Assembly: GCA_964016985.1 (NCBI GenBank)
Contig: OZ024831.1
Location: 26,703,631-26,767,630 of the forward strand
Source: Anodontia alba
Taxonomy: Eukaryota; Mollusca; Bivalvia; Lucinida; Lucinidae
Direction: 5' to 3'
Length of the DNA: 64,000 nucleotides
Shown: piece after piece, positions 11,410 to 23,706 of the stretch
Layout: each line of letters opens with the position of its first letter
Position numbering within the stretch: the first letter of the stretch is position 1
Translations under genes and position numbers: made by a program
The notes under the pieces: model-generated
Told to the model about the DNA's origin: nothing
Seen by the model: the letters and a program-made list of their open reading frames with translations, nothing else
The model's database searches: none

Positions 11410-11820
11410 ACTCTCAGTCAGCAGCCAATCAGATGATAGGAACCCGCACGCTATATGTTGCTCACCTATACTGGGGAGCTGATGGCCCGGTTAGTGGAAT
11501 TATAAACCTCTGGTTGTATATGAGTTGTATTTGCCGTCTCTGGCAGTTATTACTTTCTGCTGTATGTACGGAATCTGCAGCCGGGCTTGACTCCTATGCT
11601 GTACGCATGTCGATATCTCTCACAGATTGTGAGAGATATCGAGCATGCGCACAACGTAGCAGTCAACAGACGGGCAAGGAAGGATCTGGTTAGATCGCGC
11701 AATAGCATTCCGCAAGTTGGAGCGTATGTATTAAGCGTACTACTGTCGAACCATTGGCTCGAAAATATTTCGGCCCATGGAAATTTGTTTTAGACATGAT
11801 AGTTCGAGCCACTGAGAGTT
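11410..11820. mobile_element. Possible element with ACTCTCAGT ends and a central hairpin
   Basis: ACTCTCAGT at 11410-11418 is mirrored by ACTGAGAGT at 11811-11819. At 11604-11649 is a strong inverted repeat, gcatgtcgatatctctcaca / tgtgagagatatcgagcatg. Only one copy is in the window, so the outer limits are uncertain. Confidence 0.4.
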
Positions 11821-11889
11821 CATCATAGCGTCAAGTCTGGGGTCAAATGGGGATAATTTAGGGATGTCTTTTCGATCTTCTATAAAATA

Positions 11890-11965
11890 ATTGTATGATG
11901 ATTGTACTCATAAGAATCGCCTTGATGAGGCGATACTCGTTTTTACATACAATATACAATTTCAT
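11890..11965. repeat. Fold-back related to the family A core (M type)
   Basis: Arms gattgtactcataagaatcg / cgatactcgttt with centre ccttgatgagg resemble the central palindrome of family A but with a short, decayed right arm. Outer arms ttgtatgat / atacaat also pair. Confidence 0.45.
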
Positions 11966-12951
11966 GACAAAATAAAAAAAAAAATAAAAAAAAAAATATC
12001 CCTATTTCTTCATTAGTCAGAAGAATTCCCTAGAGGCTCAAAAATAAATTCGAATCAGCCATGACAACGAGCCATCAGTGTTCGAGTCATTGAAGTTTTA
12101 CTGTTATTAATTGTTTACAACTGGAACGAACAAATCTACATGCACTTAAATATCCTTATTTACCTCAAATTTTGGGACACCTTAGCTGCTTAACATTCTT
12201 CTACAATTTGAACAAACCAATCTTAATTTGGTTTCTGATGAAGCCAACTGATCTGGATCTGCACTGTTTGCCATTAAGTGAGTGAATTTATATCAGCAAT
12301 CTGGATCAAGTAATCTGGTTGGTTGAAAATTAGAAATGGGCGTGACATCTTAATTTATTCAGCAGGACAAGGGTTAAAACGCTACATGTGTGGCAACAGT
12401 GTAGACCATGATCAGCGGCGTCTGTTCAGGATCTACAAGGTTTGCTCAGGCCAGTCTCAGGCCAGTCTGCCCAATCTTTGGGAAAATACTATTTACTGAA
12501 TAACTAATAATCGTCGGCAGTAGACATTTTAGAAATGCTAAAAAACAAACAAAATAGACTTAACATCTACATAAAACTAAGTAATAACAAGAGACAATGT
12601 AAAAGTTGGCTCTCTTGAACAAAATTGCTTTAGGTGTATGTTGACAGCGAGGGCAGGATCGGTCTACACATCCACATTGTCGGATCTGGACATTCACTTT
12701 GTGCTTACAGTACCATTGCTTAGGTTGCTGATAATATTAAGGTACAGCAAAAGCCCTGATGAGACTATACGGATATGTAGATTGTTTCTATGCATTACAG
12801 GGGCGGATTCACGAGGTCGTGATGGTGGGGATTGGGGTGGGGTTCAATGGAACCCCCTTATGGCTCAAAATTTCATTTTCAAGGGAAATGAATTTGTTAA
12901 ATTTTAGAGTACCGTCTCTCCGTCTTTACCTTAAATATTCACACCACTAAA

Positions 12952-13059
12952 CCCAGCAAGCACACAACGTTGATACAACGTCGATTCAATGTTGGTGCAA
13001 CGTCAAGACGTTGCATCAACGTTGAATCGACGTTGTTTCAACGTTGTGTGCTTGCTGGG
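12952..13059. mobile_element. 108-bp fold-back element, family F copy 2
   Basis: The best preserved F copy: CCCAGCAAGCACACAACGTT at the left and its near-perfect complement ending TGCTTGCTGGG at the right. Interior arms acaacgtcgattcaa / ttgaatcgacgttgt with centre gcaacgtcaagacgttgc. Inserted in the hAT-like element, whose sister at 14556-14858 lacks it. Confidence 0.9.
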
Positions 13060-13137
13060 TTACTCTTTATCTCATACTTCTCTTCAACAAGTCCATTTTA
13101 CTACCTGTGAATGTGTGTTAAATTGTTGTGTTTATGG

Positions 13138-13203
13138 CACACAGTGTAGACCCTGATCAGACGTCGCGTTTTATGCAATCTGATCTTGGTCTACACTGTT
13201 TGC
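13138..13203. repeat. D palindrome inside the hAT-like element
   Basis: Outer arms cacagtgtagaccctgatca and gatcttggtctacactgttt. Inner stem decayed (gacgtcgcg...). The sister element carries a D palindrome at the matching place (14728-14780), so D was there before the two copies parted. Confidence 0.75.
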
Positions 13204-13474
13204 TCAAGCCTGTCTGTTCGAATACGCAGAGTAAGTACGGTAATTTGATCAAATCGAACTACCTCAGAAATCATCCTGGATCCACCCCTGCCTATCTGTT
13301 CGCCAATGTCCTAAAGACGCAGTTTCGCTTGACGCGGCCAAATTGATCTGCATGCATATGCAACGCACGAAAATGGACCTAAGGCAAATTGCGGACAACG
13401 AAAGCCCTAGTCAGCATTCGCGCAGTCTGATCAGGGCTTTCTTTCTCCACTTACAGAATAGTATATGTCGACCA

Positions 13475-13727
13475 TCACGAAAACATGCCGCTTAAAGCCC
13501 ACTTTTATATAGTAAAACTGGGGTTTACAAGGGTATACATTATTTTTCTTATTTCTGCTCAAAAACATATATTGTGGGTACTCGTTAGAACCGCCTCATC
13601 GAGGCGGTTCTAACGAGTACTCGCAATGTTTTGAGAAGAAATATGAAAAAATATCAGAAATTTTATCTGAAAATTTTCATTTTTTGGTGGTAAAATTTTC
13701 AGTATATTTGAATAGGCTTGTTTTCGT
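13475..13727 (+). mobile_element. Family A fold-back MITE, copy A4
   Basis: Ends ccatcacgaaaacatgcc and ggcttgttttcgtaatg. Part of the left half is deleted (the 'atataattttgaccc' segment). Central palindrome nearly perfect with centre cctcatcgagg. Confidence 0.85.
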
Positions 13728-14059
13728 AATGAAACAGAGAATGCTCATACCAGACTGCCCGAATGCGCATACTGATTTGGACCTTCGCTGTTCGGACATG
13801 ACATAAATACCCTTTTCCCACGTTGAGCAGAATATGCATCCGGGTATAAGCATTACACGGGGTTGGAGAAGCAGAGACATTTGCTATATGCAAACCGCAG
13901 AGCTCAAACGAAGCATGAGCATTCGCGGATTCCGGTTACAGTCTTCGATATTTACCAGACATAGCCTTACCGTAGCCACCTTAAATATTCGAAAACCTTA
14001 ACTATTTACCGTACACCTAAAAGTTTAACCCTTGTCCTATTGAGCTCATATATGCCCTG

Positions 14060-14125
14060 CCTTTGTAGACAGTGTAGATCCAGTTCAGAAGCCAACTGAT
14101 CTGTATCTGCACTGTTTGCCATTCC
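14060..14125. repeat. D palindrome, gamma type, shortened left arm
   Basis: acagtgtagatccagttcag then gaagccaactgatctgtatc and tgcactgtttgcc. The left inner arm is missing, so the hairpin is incomplete. A similar right-half-only piece lies at about 12236-12270. Confidence 0.65.
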
Positions 14126-14555
14126 GTATTTGAATTTGTATCAACAACCTGGATTAAGTAATCTGACTGGCTGAAAATTAAAAGTAAGCGTGGCATCTTA
14201 ATTTATTCAGCATGACAAGAGTTAACATGTCGATTTTTCATTTGACTGACTGATGATATGTTTGAAATATACTAGCTTAATGGTTAAGCAGTATAAATAC
14301 TGATCAAACTGTGCCTTTCTGATGTGCTAATGTTTGCTCAGGCATGTATCGCCTGATATACATGTATAACATTGTGTAAATAAGGTAGATATGAGCATTG
14401 TGTGTTTATGGTGCAAAGCAAAATGAATCACTGAGCGGCCATATCAATGCTTAAACCTCTGTGGAGAGTGTTTTTTTGTTTTTTGTTTTTTTCGCGAGGA
14501 GACTTACGACAGTAAAGTGTCTTACTTGGATATTCCAGTCAGACTATAAAACAGG

Positions 14556-14858
14556 CAGGGGCGGATTCAGAGGGGGTTCGAGGGGTCCCTATCCTTTGCC
14601 TTTGACTAAAAAAACTAATTTTCAAGGGAAATTCTGGATAAATTTGATATATTTTGGGATATCGTATTTACCCTAAATATCCACACCCCTTACTAACTGT
14701 GAATGTGTATGAAATGGCTGGGTGAGTGGCAAACAGTGTAGACCCTGATCAGACGCCGCGTTCTGATCTATACTGTTTGCTCAGGCCCGTTTGTCCGAAT
14801 ACGAAAAGTAAGTACAGTAATGTTAACCCCCTGAGAAATCATCCTTGATCCGCCCCTA
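14556..14858. mobile_element. Element with CAGGGGCGGAT ends (hAT-like), copy 2
   Basis: Left end CAGGGGCGGATTCAG, right end TGATCCGCCCCTA. The 303-bp length lacks the F insertion of copy 1. It contains a D palindrome at 14728-14780. No ORF of a transposase; non-autonomous. Confidence 0.7.
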
Positions 14859-15339
14859 ATAGGTTTTGAATACAGTTAAATAAGTATGGACATTTTAAAG
14901 AAGCAACTACATGTTTGAAACATAGATTACCCTGAGATATATAATATATAGAGAGACCAAAGTCTATACTTTGAGCTTTAAACTAACAAGAAAGCATGAA
15001 CTTTATTTAAAATAAAACAAGAAGAACAAAAAGACACCCAGACATATCATCACGTTAACAAGCATATTTAATGTGTATACCATATTTCTCCATGATATAT
15101 AGTGAAAAATAGGGTAAGCATGGGTCTACAATATGAGGCAGATATTTAGCATTTTACAGATTCTCAACCAGTTTTACAATGTGTTTCCTTTTTCTTCTAG
15201 CAATCGTCTTAGTGCATTCGCTTAATAATCATGTTTTGTTTTGTTTGTTTGTTGTTTTTTTTATTTCCTATATCGTATAGTGAAAATGACATGGATCACA
15301 TAGCTTAAGATAAGAAGTGTATCAAGAATAAGGTTTCCC
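14859..15339. other. Non-coding stretch, nothing recognised
   Basis: AT-rich unique sequence without recognisable repeats or genes. Confidence 0.5.
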
Positions 15340-15363
15340 GCCCCCCCCCCCCCCCCCCCGCCC
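15340..15363. repeat. Poly-C tract
   Basis: A run of C broken only near its ends by single G bases. Rare in this AT-rich window; the G-rich complement could form a quadruplex. Confidence 0.95.
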
Positions 15364-15389
15364 GCATAGCGTCCCATAAAGGGACACTG

Positions 15390-15455
15390 GCAAACAGTGT
15401 AGACCCAGATCAGACGCCGCGAAACGCGGCGTCTGATCAGGGTCTACACTGTTTA
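15390..15455. repeat. D palindrome, inner stem type alpha
   Basis: Outer arms gcaaacagtgtagacccag / ctgatcagggtctacactgt, inner stem gacgccgc / gcggcgtc with loop gaaac. One of the cleanest alpha copies; others at 25205, 52230, 56305, 63733. Confidence 0.9.
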
Positions 15456-15794
15456 CATTAGATATAGGAATTTCCAGTAAATATGGTAATCATAAAAATT
15501 AAACAGACGCCTTTTCTATTGGAAATGGACCAGTCCCAAGAGCTAAGATGGAAGAGTCCATTCGACCAAATGGGTTAAAAATGGCTAATCTAAAGCTAAG
15601 CAAAGGAGTTCATATTTTACACATTTGTTAACGTGGTGATCAACGTCGACTCCGACGTCACCACTATGCCTCAATGAGATCGTGTCACCTATCAAGTCAT
15701 ATCTAAAATTATTTCTAAGTAAAACTATAAATTGAGGATGTACATATAGAGTCAGTACATTATTCCATAGCAGTAACCTTAAATAATGGGTCAC

Positions 15795-16041
15795 CTGACC
15801 CTAAGGTTATAAAACTTGTTTTCATGCTCAACTCAGCTGAGCATAGATTTGTCCTGCTAGTAATTTCAAATTACTGACAAATGCAAATTCTTTCTTGCTA
15901 AACGTAGCTGAGCATGAAAACCTCTCTGCTAATAAATATGAAAATGCCAACTGTTATTGGCATTTTCATATTTAGTAGCAGAGAAAATTCCATGCTCAGC
16001 TGAGTTGAGCATCAAAAAAGTTTTATAACCTCGGGGCCTGA
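15795..16041. mobile_element. Fold-back element G (single copy)
   Basis: Inverted ends: ctgaccctaaggttataaaa versus the complement of ttttataacctcggggcctg. Inside are nested palindromes: ctcaactcagctgagcat at both sides, gtaatttcaaattac, and aatatgaaaatgccaac / gttggcattttcatatt. The whole 247 bp is a branched hairpin. No second copy seen here. Confidence 0.7.
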
Positions 16042-16109
16042 ACTCTTTAACATACTTGTTCCGCTATTTGAATAAGTCAGTTTTACCACCAGTCGAAATT
16101 TGCCGGAAT

Positions 16110-17240
16110 AGTAGCAAAGAGTGCCGACCCGGATCAGACGTTCTTCGGCGTCTGATGCGGGACTATACTCTGTGCTCGGAATTGGCTGTTCCAAAACTTA
16201 GGGCAAATATGGTACAATGGCATAATCTAGACGTTTTTGAGTGGCACGGTAAGAATGTTTGCCTACACTGATATCCAGATCATTCTGAACATGCCCACGC
16301 TGTCTGATCAGGTTGGTGCACTGTTCATGTAACTATTCAAATGAAACTAATGATTTACTATGCGGACAGATGAGACTGCGCGGACATGTCAAATAATTGG
16401 ACAGCATAACACAAAATTGTGCAAACAGAGGAGGGCCAGTTTATCATGCACATGCGATGTTGGCCAACAGAATACATGGATAGCATCCAATGTACAAGAG
16501 ACATTTGAAATCTATTTAAGGCTGCACAAATGTACAGGCTGGTCCGGGACTTCGCTGTCCGCACATTTGTTAAGACGCCGTTTAACGACACATCCTGGTA
16601 TATAACGGGGGAGCTGACGTTGGGGCATATGCCGACAGTGAACACCCAGATCAGATTGCGCGTCTGCGCAGTCTGATCAAGGTTTTCATTGTACCCTTAT
16701 TGAATCATTACATACTTTATAATGTACCCACAGAGGGGAAATGCTCTGGCGAAACTGTGTGCATGCGCAGAATTGATCTGAATCTATGTATTTCGCATAC
16801 ATGCTTGAAGACACATTTTCGGTTTTCGCAATCTCTTTCATATTGATGCTGACTGCCTCTTGATTTTATCCCTTCTGGTGCCAAATATCTCCTGACATGA
16901 CATTTCCAGCGCAAATAACCTAATTTGATTTGTGACTAAAATAGCATTATCAATAAGTCATGTTTTGAAACAATGTTAAACATCTCAACTGGCAATGGAC
17001 CTGGTAAAAGGAGTTAAAATTTGAGCTTTAAATTGAGCCGTGGCACAGCATGTCCAACAATATTGCATTTACGCCAAGCGAAGAATAAAATCAGCCAGCG
17101 CATTCGCGCGATCTGGTCAGAGTCAGGACATTCTGTGGGTAGCCAAAGGTCTAAAGTGTCTTCAGATGGACATCAAAGACTCTGATCAACCTGCGCTGAT
17201 GCGCATGCTGATCTGAGTCTTTCCTGAGTGCACAGGTAAT
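16110..17240. repeat. Cluster of diverged D and D2 palindromes
   Basis: Decayed D at about 16108-16175 (gacccggatcagacgttc...ggcgtctgat). D2 types at 16638-16695 (cagatcagattgcgcgtctg / cgcagtctgatcaaggtttt) and at about 17090-17230 (atctggtcagag ... gctgatctgagtctttc). Text between is unique or decayed. No gene recognised. Confidence 0.55.
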
Positions 17241-17698
17241 CTTGTAGGAAATGCTGTAGCCCGGCTTTATTCATGTAACTTATATAATATTAAAATTAGC
17301 AGAATTTACATGTCAAAGTCGTAAATTAATATGATTTTTGTATTTGTCCTTTTTGTGTCCAGATATCACCATTGAGTGCTTCCATCGTTTGAGTGGGAGC
17401 CGTCCATAATATAGAAAAATAGCATTTTTTTTTTTCAGAACCTTGACTTCAAGAGTCGGAATAGCATTAACAGAGTTAAAGACTAAACGAATATAATTGT
17501 TGTTCACTTTCATAGGTAATCCACTTAGAGATATGCAAACACAAAGATTATCACTTTATGCATGCAATAAATAGCACTTTAGAAGAAATGATTCCAGTCA
17601 ATCAGAAACACAAGCCACTTGAAGTTTCCTCCTTATGCTTTAGTCCCAAGAATCCAATACTGGTTGTGTTTTCAAACTTGTTTTCATCTTTTCATATA

Positions 17699-17978
17699 CA
17701 TTACGAAAACATGCCTATTCAAATATATTGAAAATTTTCCCACCAAAATAATGAAATTTTTCAGATAAAAATTTCTGATATTTTTCATATTTCTGTTCAA
17801 AACATAGATTGTGGGTACTCGTTAGAACCGCCTCGACGAGGCGGTTCTAACGAGTACCCACAATCTATGTTTCTGAGCAGAAATAAGAAAATTAATGTAT
17901 ACCCCTGTAAACCCCAGTTTTACTATATAAAAGTGGTGTATAAGGGGGTCAAAACTATATAGGCGTGTTTTCGTGATG
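17699..17978 (-). mobile_element. Family A fold-back MITE, copy A5
   Basis: Ends cattacgaaaacatgcctat and ataggcgtgttttcgtgatg. The central palindrome is perfect around cctcgacgagg. It lies about 330 bp beyond the Lox5 stop codon and may be within the transcript's 3' untranslated region or just past it. Confidence 0.9.
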
Positions 17979-18304
17979 TGAAAATTGCACCAAGACGTTT
18001 GTGCATCACAAACGTCTCGGAACAATTTTCATTGAACCACATGGTTTGTCTTTTCGTAGATCAGAATAATGTCTTTTTACACAATGATTTACTATAAATG
18101 ACTACTGATTCGCAGTCCGGGATTTATACCTGCCTAAAGTACTAAGCAGTTTTGAGATGCAATAGCTACGTCCTTTACCGCCTCCGACGTCACTGTTTCC
18201 ATATCGTATTCTAGCCAGCAGTATGGAAACTGCGCATCATTTTCTTTTTGGTGTCCAAGCACAGCTTGTAATAATAGTCATGAACTAAATATTTGCACTT
18301 GTAT

Positions 18305-18646
<342 letters not shown>

Positions 18647-18659
18647 TCATCATTAAAAT

Positions 18660-18754
18660 AAAGGGGAATAAATAAATAAATAAATATAGTTATTATTATT
18701 ATTGTTATTATTATTATTATTATTATTTTGGTTTTCTTTAGAAAACCTGATACC

Positions 18755-18791
<37 letters not shown>

Positions 18792-19090
18792 TTCTTGTTT
18801 TTTCTATACCTAGGTATTTTATTTATCTTGTTTGTTGTTCTTGTTTTTTCTATACCAGGGTATTTTAGTTATCTTTTTCTTTCTTTTTTTTTTTTTTTTT
18901 TCTAATACAATAACCCCGATCTCTTTCCATTAGATTATTAAAGTATATTCATATTCAACAGCAAACGAAAAACAATACATCACAATACCAATATCGCCTA
19001 TAATTTTAAGTTAATAAATAAATAACTGTCATTGCTAATAAATAAATAAATAAATAAATAAATAAGTAAATAAATAAATAAATAAATACA
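18660..19090. repeat. Simple-sequence cluster: (TTA)n, poly-T, (AAAT)n
   Basis: Immediately upstream of exon 2 in the transcript: AAT/ATT units at 18690-18727, poly-T at about 18759-18790 and 18885-18901, and AAAT units at about 19013-19089. Confidence 0.9.
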
Positions 19091-19424
19091 TCATTGGAAT
19101 TTCTTAACCTTTCTTCATGTGCCAGAATTGCTTCCTGTCTATAATAAAGCAGAAGAATAATCACCAAAACAAGAATAGCCAAATCATTGTAATTATCGCT
19201 AAAAGTATACATGCAGTGCAAACTGGGCGACTTAATTGATAGAAACGTGTGACAAAAGTCATAAAATGACCGTAACAAAACCACATCAGACGGTGATCAG
19301 AACTATAGAGTAACGCCCTCGGGTGTACAATTCGAACTCACGTTTTACGACAATGATTACGACAATTATTTTGCTGTATTTTACGACAATAATTGTTCTT
19401 CATCACCCACAAAGGAGTCTTACT

Positions 19425-19495
19425 ACATAGGCAAATAGCAAATGCCCAGATCAGCCTGCGCATATGCGCAGGCTGATCAGGACCTTCGCTGTTAA
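19425..19495. repeat. D2-type palindrome
   Basis: cccagatcagcctgcgcata / tatgcgcaggctgatcagga: a near-perfect hairpin with a central gcgcatatgcgc. Confidence 0.75.
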
Positions 19496-19939
19496 ATTCT
19501 CGGGTTTGAAAACTGCGGATGGAACTGGTGAAAAGCTAATGGCCGAATAGAGTAAATAATAGGGCTGACTCCGGTAGGCACATTTTTTACCAGCACGATT
19601 ACTGTCCATCTTTCGATAGGAACATTTGTTGGGACAAAATTTACAATGTTTTACACTGATAATACAAAATTTACAATATCTTCAAGATATAACACAGGAT
19701 GATAAGGAAAAAAGTTCGTTTAATATCTACCGACTCATAAATCACCTTTAGGGAGAATGCCTAGGCTTCAGGGGACAGAAAGTATGACGGCTTGAAAAAG
19801 AAGAGGCAAAATAGGTATTTGAAATTTAAAGGTATATGTAATATAAAATGTGGGGTGAATGATCTCGCCTCAGAGAAAGATAACTGTTAACTAGAAATTC
19901 AACTCACTTTCACCCCTGAGTCTACGATATGTGGTTTTG

Positions 19940-20000
19940 TAAACAGCGCAGATCCAAACGAGACGGCTACGAGCCGTCTCATCAGGATCTACACTGTTTC
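19940..20000. repeat. D palindrome, inner stem type beta
   Basis: Outer arms aaacagcgcagatcc / ggatctacactgttt, inner stem gagacggct / agccgtctc around acg. The same inner stem type occurs at 60251-60319. Confidence 0.8.
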
Positions 20001-20224
20001 CGATTCTGTTATTGATTTGCGACTGAAGTCCCTATTAGCAACAATGGATTTGTCCAAATTCAGAGATGGAATAGTCAATTTCAGAAATACAGGGATTAAC
20101 ATTTTTCCTTCCCATACTCTCACGCTGCAGTTTTTGTTGTGTCGTAAATGGGCATGCGTTACAACTATACATGTACATGTACTTTAAAGGCGTACAATCG
20201 CAAAACTTTACTTCATAATCAAAC

Positions 20225-20232
20225 TGCGTATT

Positions 20233-20273
<41 letters not shown>

Positions 20274-20275
20274 AT
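20225..20275. repeat. (ATTT)n microsatellite
   Basis: About eleven TTTA units. AAAT/ATAA tracts of the same kind follow at about 20790-20831 and 20915-20956; the text around those two (gtgtcagattgattttgttca / gtgtcagactgattttgttc) is also shared, so they are a local tandem duplication of about 125 bp. Confidence 0.9.
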
Positions 20276-20465
20276 ATTTTAGATTAAGTACACGGTATTA
20301 TGTTAAATAAAATTTGGACTTAGTTTTAATTTGTTTTTGTCTGTCGTGGTTATAGTTATTTTTTACATGGCAATTATTAGAAAGTATAACATATGTATTT
20401 TAGATATCATTTATTAATATGTATTAAATATTAGAAATTTCTTTTAATAGTAACACCCTAAATAT

Positions 20466-20546
20466 TCTCACAAGCGAACAGCTAGGGTCCACGTCAGCCT
20501 GCACCGTTGCACAGGTTCATCTTGGCACTAGCTGTTCGCCCATGTT
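20466..20546. repeat. Single fold-back with gcgaacagctag arms
   Basis: gcgaacagctagggtccacg and its imperfect complement near 20525-20541 (actagctgttcgcc), with an inner gtgcaacgg-type stem (gcaccgttgcac). One copy only. Confidence 0.6.
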
Positions 20547-20923
20547 TATACATGTATTTTCAATGTAAGACTGAAACACATAAGTAATTCGTATCGGTAT
20601 TCATAGTCATTTTCAGTCATTATTATTGTTGTTTAATGCTTTGTTTTGTCTGATATGCGAATAAAACACTATTGAAAATATGGTAAGTCAATGGCACATT
20701 TTATTCAGATGTATTTGCTTATATGTATTGACAAACTGTACCTGTTTCAAAAGTCCATCAAAATCATTATCATATATGTAACCAAAATGTAATAAATAAA
20801 CAAACAAATAAATAAATAAATAAATAAATAAAACTGTTATATATTTGCTATGGAATAATGTGTCAGATTGATTTTGTTCAATTATCATATGTGTAACCAA
20901 CATGCAATAAATTAACAAACAAA

Positions 20924-20954
<31 letters not shown>

Positions 20955-21845
20955 AATGTTATCAATTTGCTATTGGAATCATGTGTCAGACTGATTTTGT
21001 TCAATTATATTGTCTAAAAACGTCTTTCGGACTTCATTAAGAAAGCAACTGGTTTCTTCAATTAATTTGGAAGCAAACGTCAAATATAATCCAGTAGGAC
21101 ATGCTCACAGCACCTGTGCAAGTTGTTAAAACATATGAAAAATATGGGTTTATGCATTGTACACGCCACCTATATGATATATGGGAGCTATTGGACAGGG
21201 CAGAAAGAAATCGAGGCTCTTTGCGGTAAAACAAACTTCAACAGTACGCGAATATTGAAAGTCTAGACCGGAAGCGCATACTGGTCTGGATCTTCGCTGA
21301 TCACCGTTTACTGACGACAAACTTTACTATGTCGTGATCATGGAAGATCTTGCAAAGATGATGCGAAGACTGGCTTAGATCTGTAAAAAGAAGTGTCAGT
21401 AGTTCCCCCGCCGGGAGCCCCAATTTGTCATCAATGTGCAGAGACGAACACGTGTTAAAGTAGCTTCTAGGTAGGCGCTGTCCAGAAAATAAACGAGAGT
21501 ACATGTTTGTGGTTTGGAACTGCAGGTCAGGTGTGTTAAAATCTATTTTCGCAGTGCCCTTTCAATCAACCTCTTGCTGACCAAAACAATTTGAAGACCG
21601 AGAACAATAAATCTACGGAGACTGTCATTACAAACTGTCCAAAACGAAAGACTTTTCCCTACGTTATGCACCAATCAGAGAATGTATACACTTTCAAAGT
21701 TATCTCCCTTGTCAGAAAACGGTGGAATATCTGCCAGTGGTATCCATTTCCATTAATATTACTTTTGTTTGACTTGTGATAACGCCAGACTTAGTCTGTT
21801 ATGGAATCAAATAACCCTGGTCACGAATATTGTATTATAGGCCTA

Positions 21846-22118
21846 CATCACGAAAACATACCTATATAATTATTACCCCCTTAAACCCCACTTTTATATA
21901 TAGTAAATGGGGTTTACAGGGGTATACATTATTTTTTTTCTTATTCCAGCTGAAAACATAGATTGCAGGTACTCGTTAGAACCGAGGCGATTCTAATGAG
22001 TATCCACAATCTTTGTTTTGAACAGAAATATGAAAAATATCAGAGTTTTTATCTGAAAACTTTCAGTTTTTGGTGGTGAAATGTTCAATATATTTGAATA
22101 GGCGTGTTTTTGTAATGT
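21846..22118 (+). mobile_element. Family A fold-back MITE, copy A6
   Basis: Flanked on both sides by TA (ta|catcacg ... taatg|ta), the best hint of a target duplication in the family. Central palindrome lost the inner cctcg block on one side (gaaccgaggcgattc). Confidence 0.85.
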
Positions 22119-22526
22119 AACTATTATATATACTGATTATTTAGTAATACATGTAAGATTAATAAATAGACTTTGGGGAAAGTATTGTAAAGCAAGTTTT
22201 TGTCGGCATTTATTTATTGATTGATTTATTTTTATTTATTTTATTTATTTATTTTTTTTTATCAACTTGTATCTGTGCATCTTCAACTTACAAATAAAAC
22301 ATAACAACCAGAATGGAAGGTAAATAAAAAAAAAAAAAACCTTTACAGGATACAGGTTTAATCTTACGGGAAAGTCGGACGGTAAATGGCCATCTTTGTA
22401 AGAATTTAGCCCATCGATTTTATCAGTGTTCCGTAATAAGTGAAACTCCCCTATATATTGAATGCATAATTAATTGCGTACGCACTGAAGAAATTCACTC
22501 ACTTCGACTTGAAAACCATGTATTTC

Positions 22527-22528
<2 letters not shown>

Positions 22529-22595
<67 letters not shown>
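22529..22595. repeat. (TA)n microsatellite
   Basis: About 33 TA units, uninterrupted. Confidence 0.98.
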
Positions 22596-22597
<2 letters not shown>

Positions 22598-22904
22598 AGC
22601 AACATCGTCAGGTTTGGTGAAAGTCAAATATAAAATACTGTTGCATATTAGGAGCTCCATCAGATAAAAACAAGACAAAATATTTAGACGTAAACGTCTA
22701 AGTACCGGCACAAATTTTGTTCGTGTTTACATAGAGATATGGCACAAGAGTATACTAAAGTTTAATAAATTTTCAATGTAACAGGTAAAAAAGAACAACA
22801 ATGTGATTCTTTAATGTTTGCTTTTATTAAGCTTTATGAAATTTCTTGATTGAAATGAAAATAAAATAGACATTAATCTGCTTATGACACAGTTTGTTTT
22901 AAGA

Positions 22905-22965
22905 TTTTTTTTATATTTGCCGGGATCGTCACAAACCAACGTCTCGGCAAATATAAAATGTCCTT
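22905..22965. repeat. Small fold-back, tttatatttgccg arms
   Basis: tttatatttgccgggat and its complement atc..cggcaaatataaa enclose 18 bases (cgtcacaaaccaacgtct region). Single copy. Confidence 0.6.
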
Positions 22966-23028
22966 AGTTAGCTAATCGAATAGTCTTCCATATGTAAAAA
23001 TCCAAAGCTATATTGAGAGACCGGCGCG

Positions 23029-23032
<4 letters not shown>

Positions 23033-23103
<71 letters not shown>

Positions 23104-23127
23104 TACAAAAAAAAAAAAAAAAAAAAA
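23033..23127. repeat. Poly-A / (TA)n / poly-A compound tract
   Basis: A-run 23033-23060, TA units to about 23100, then a second A-run 23107-23127. Confidence 0.95.
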
Positions 23128-23171
23128 GGAGAAAAGAACAAAACATGATGTGTCACAGCGTGCTTACTTAG

Positions 23172-23428
23172 CATTACGAAAACACGCCTATTCAAATATA
23201 CTGAAAAGATCACCACCAAAAAAACTGAAAGTTTTCAAAAAAAAATTCTGATATTTTTCATATTTCTGCTCAAAACATAGATTGTGGGTACTCGTTCTAG
23301 CGAGTACCCACAATCTATGTTTTAAACAGAAATAAGAAAAATAAAGTAAACCCCTGTACACCCCAGTTTTTGTATATAAAAGTGGGGTTTAAGGGGGTCA
23401 GAATTATATAGGTATGTTTTCGTGATGT
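23172..23428 (-). mobile_element. Family A fold-back MITE, copy A7, centre deleted
   Basis: Ends cattacgaaaacacgcctat and ataggtatgttttcgtgatg. The centre is reduced to gtactcgttctagcgagtac: the agaaccgcctcg block and its complement are gone from both arms, so a shorter perfect hairpin remains. Confidence 0.9.
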
Positions 23429-23674
23429 TAAATCCTATAAAATCTATTTTGTATCATTCAGCCAAAACATGCCGAATTTTGAAGTCTTCTTGACTTTTAA
23501 TAAGGCATCTTGTCAAAGGAAACAATAGGAAATAATTAGGATATCAATTAGAGAAGTCTGGAGGTCAGCTTAACAAATCTTTTACAAACATCAAAGGGTG
23601 TTAGCGACTTCACACGTAGAAATTATTTCTAATTACCCTATTACGAAATCTTAATGCCTTGAGAATAAGACTTC

Positions 23675-23706
<32 letters not shown>

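Larger units (their letters stand above)
12798..13290. mobile_element. Element with CAGGGGCGGAT ends (hAT-like), copy 1, nested
   Basis: Left end CAGGGGCGGATTC, right end GGATCCACCCCTG. It shares ttttcaagggaaat, ccttaaatattcacacc, a D palindrome and ctcagaaatcatcc with 14556-14858. It is longer because a family F element (12952-13059) and some extra bases sit inside. CAGGGGCGG-type ends are typical of hAT-like MITEs; no 8-bp duplication is visible, so the superfamily is a guess. Confidence 0.65.

Noticed and set aside
15390..15455. D palindromes as terminators or as a CRISPR array
   Set aside because: They are dispersed rather than regularly spaced, lack spacers and a U-run, and the genome is eukaryotic.
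17264..17272. AATAAA on the minus strand as Lox5 polyadenylation signal
   Set aside because: It lies about 1 kb past the stop and beyond family A copy A5, and such words are frequent in AT-rich DNA; no 3' end could be fixed.
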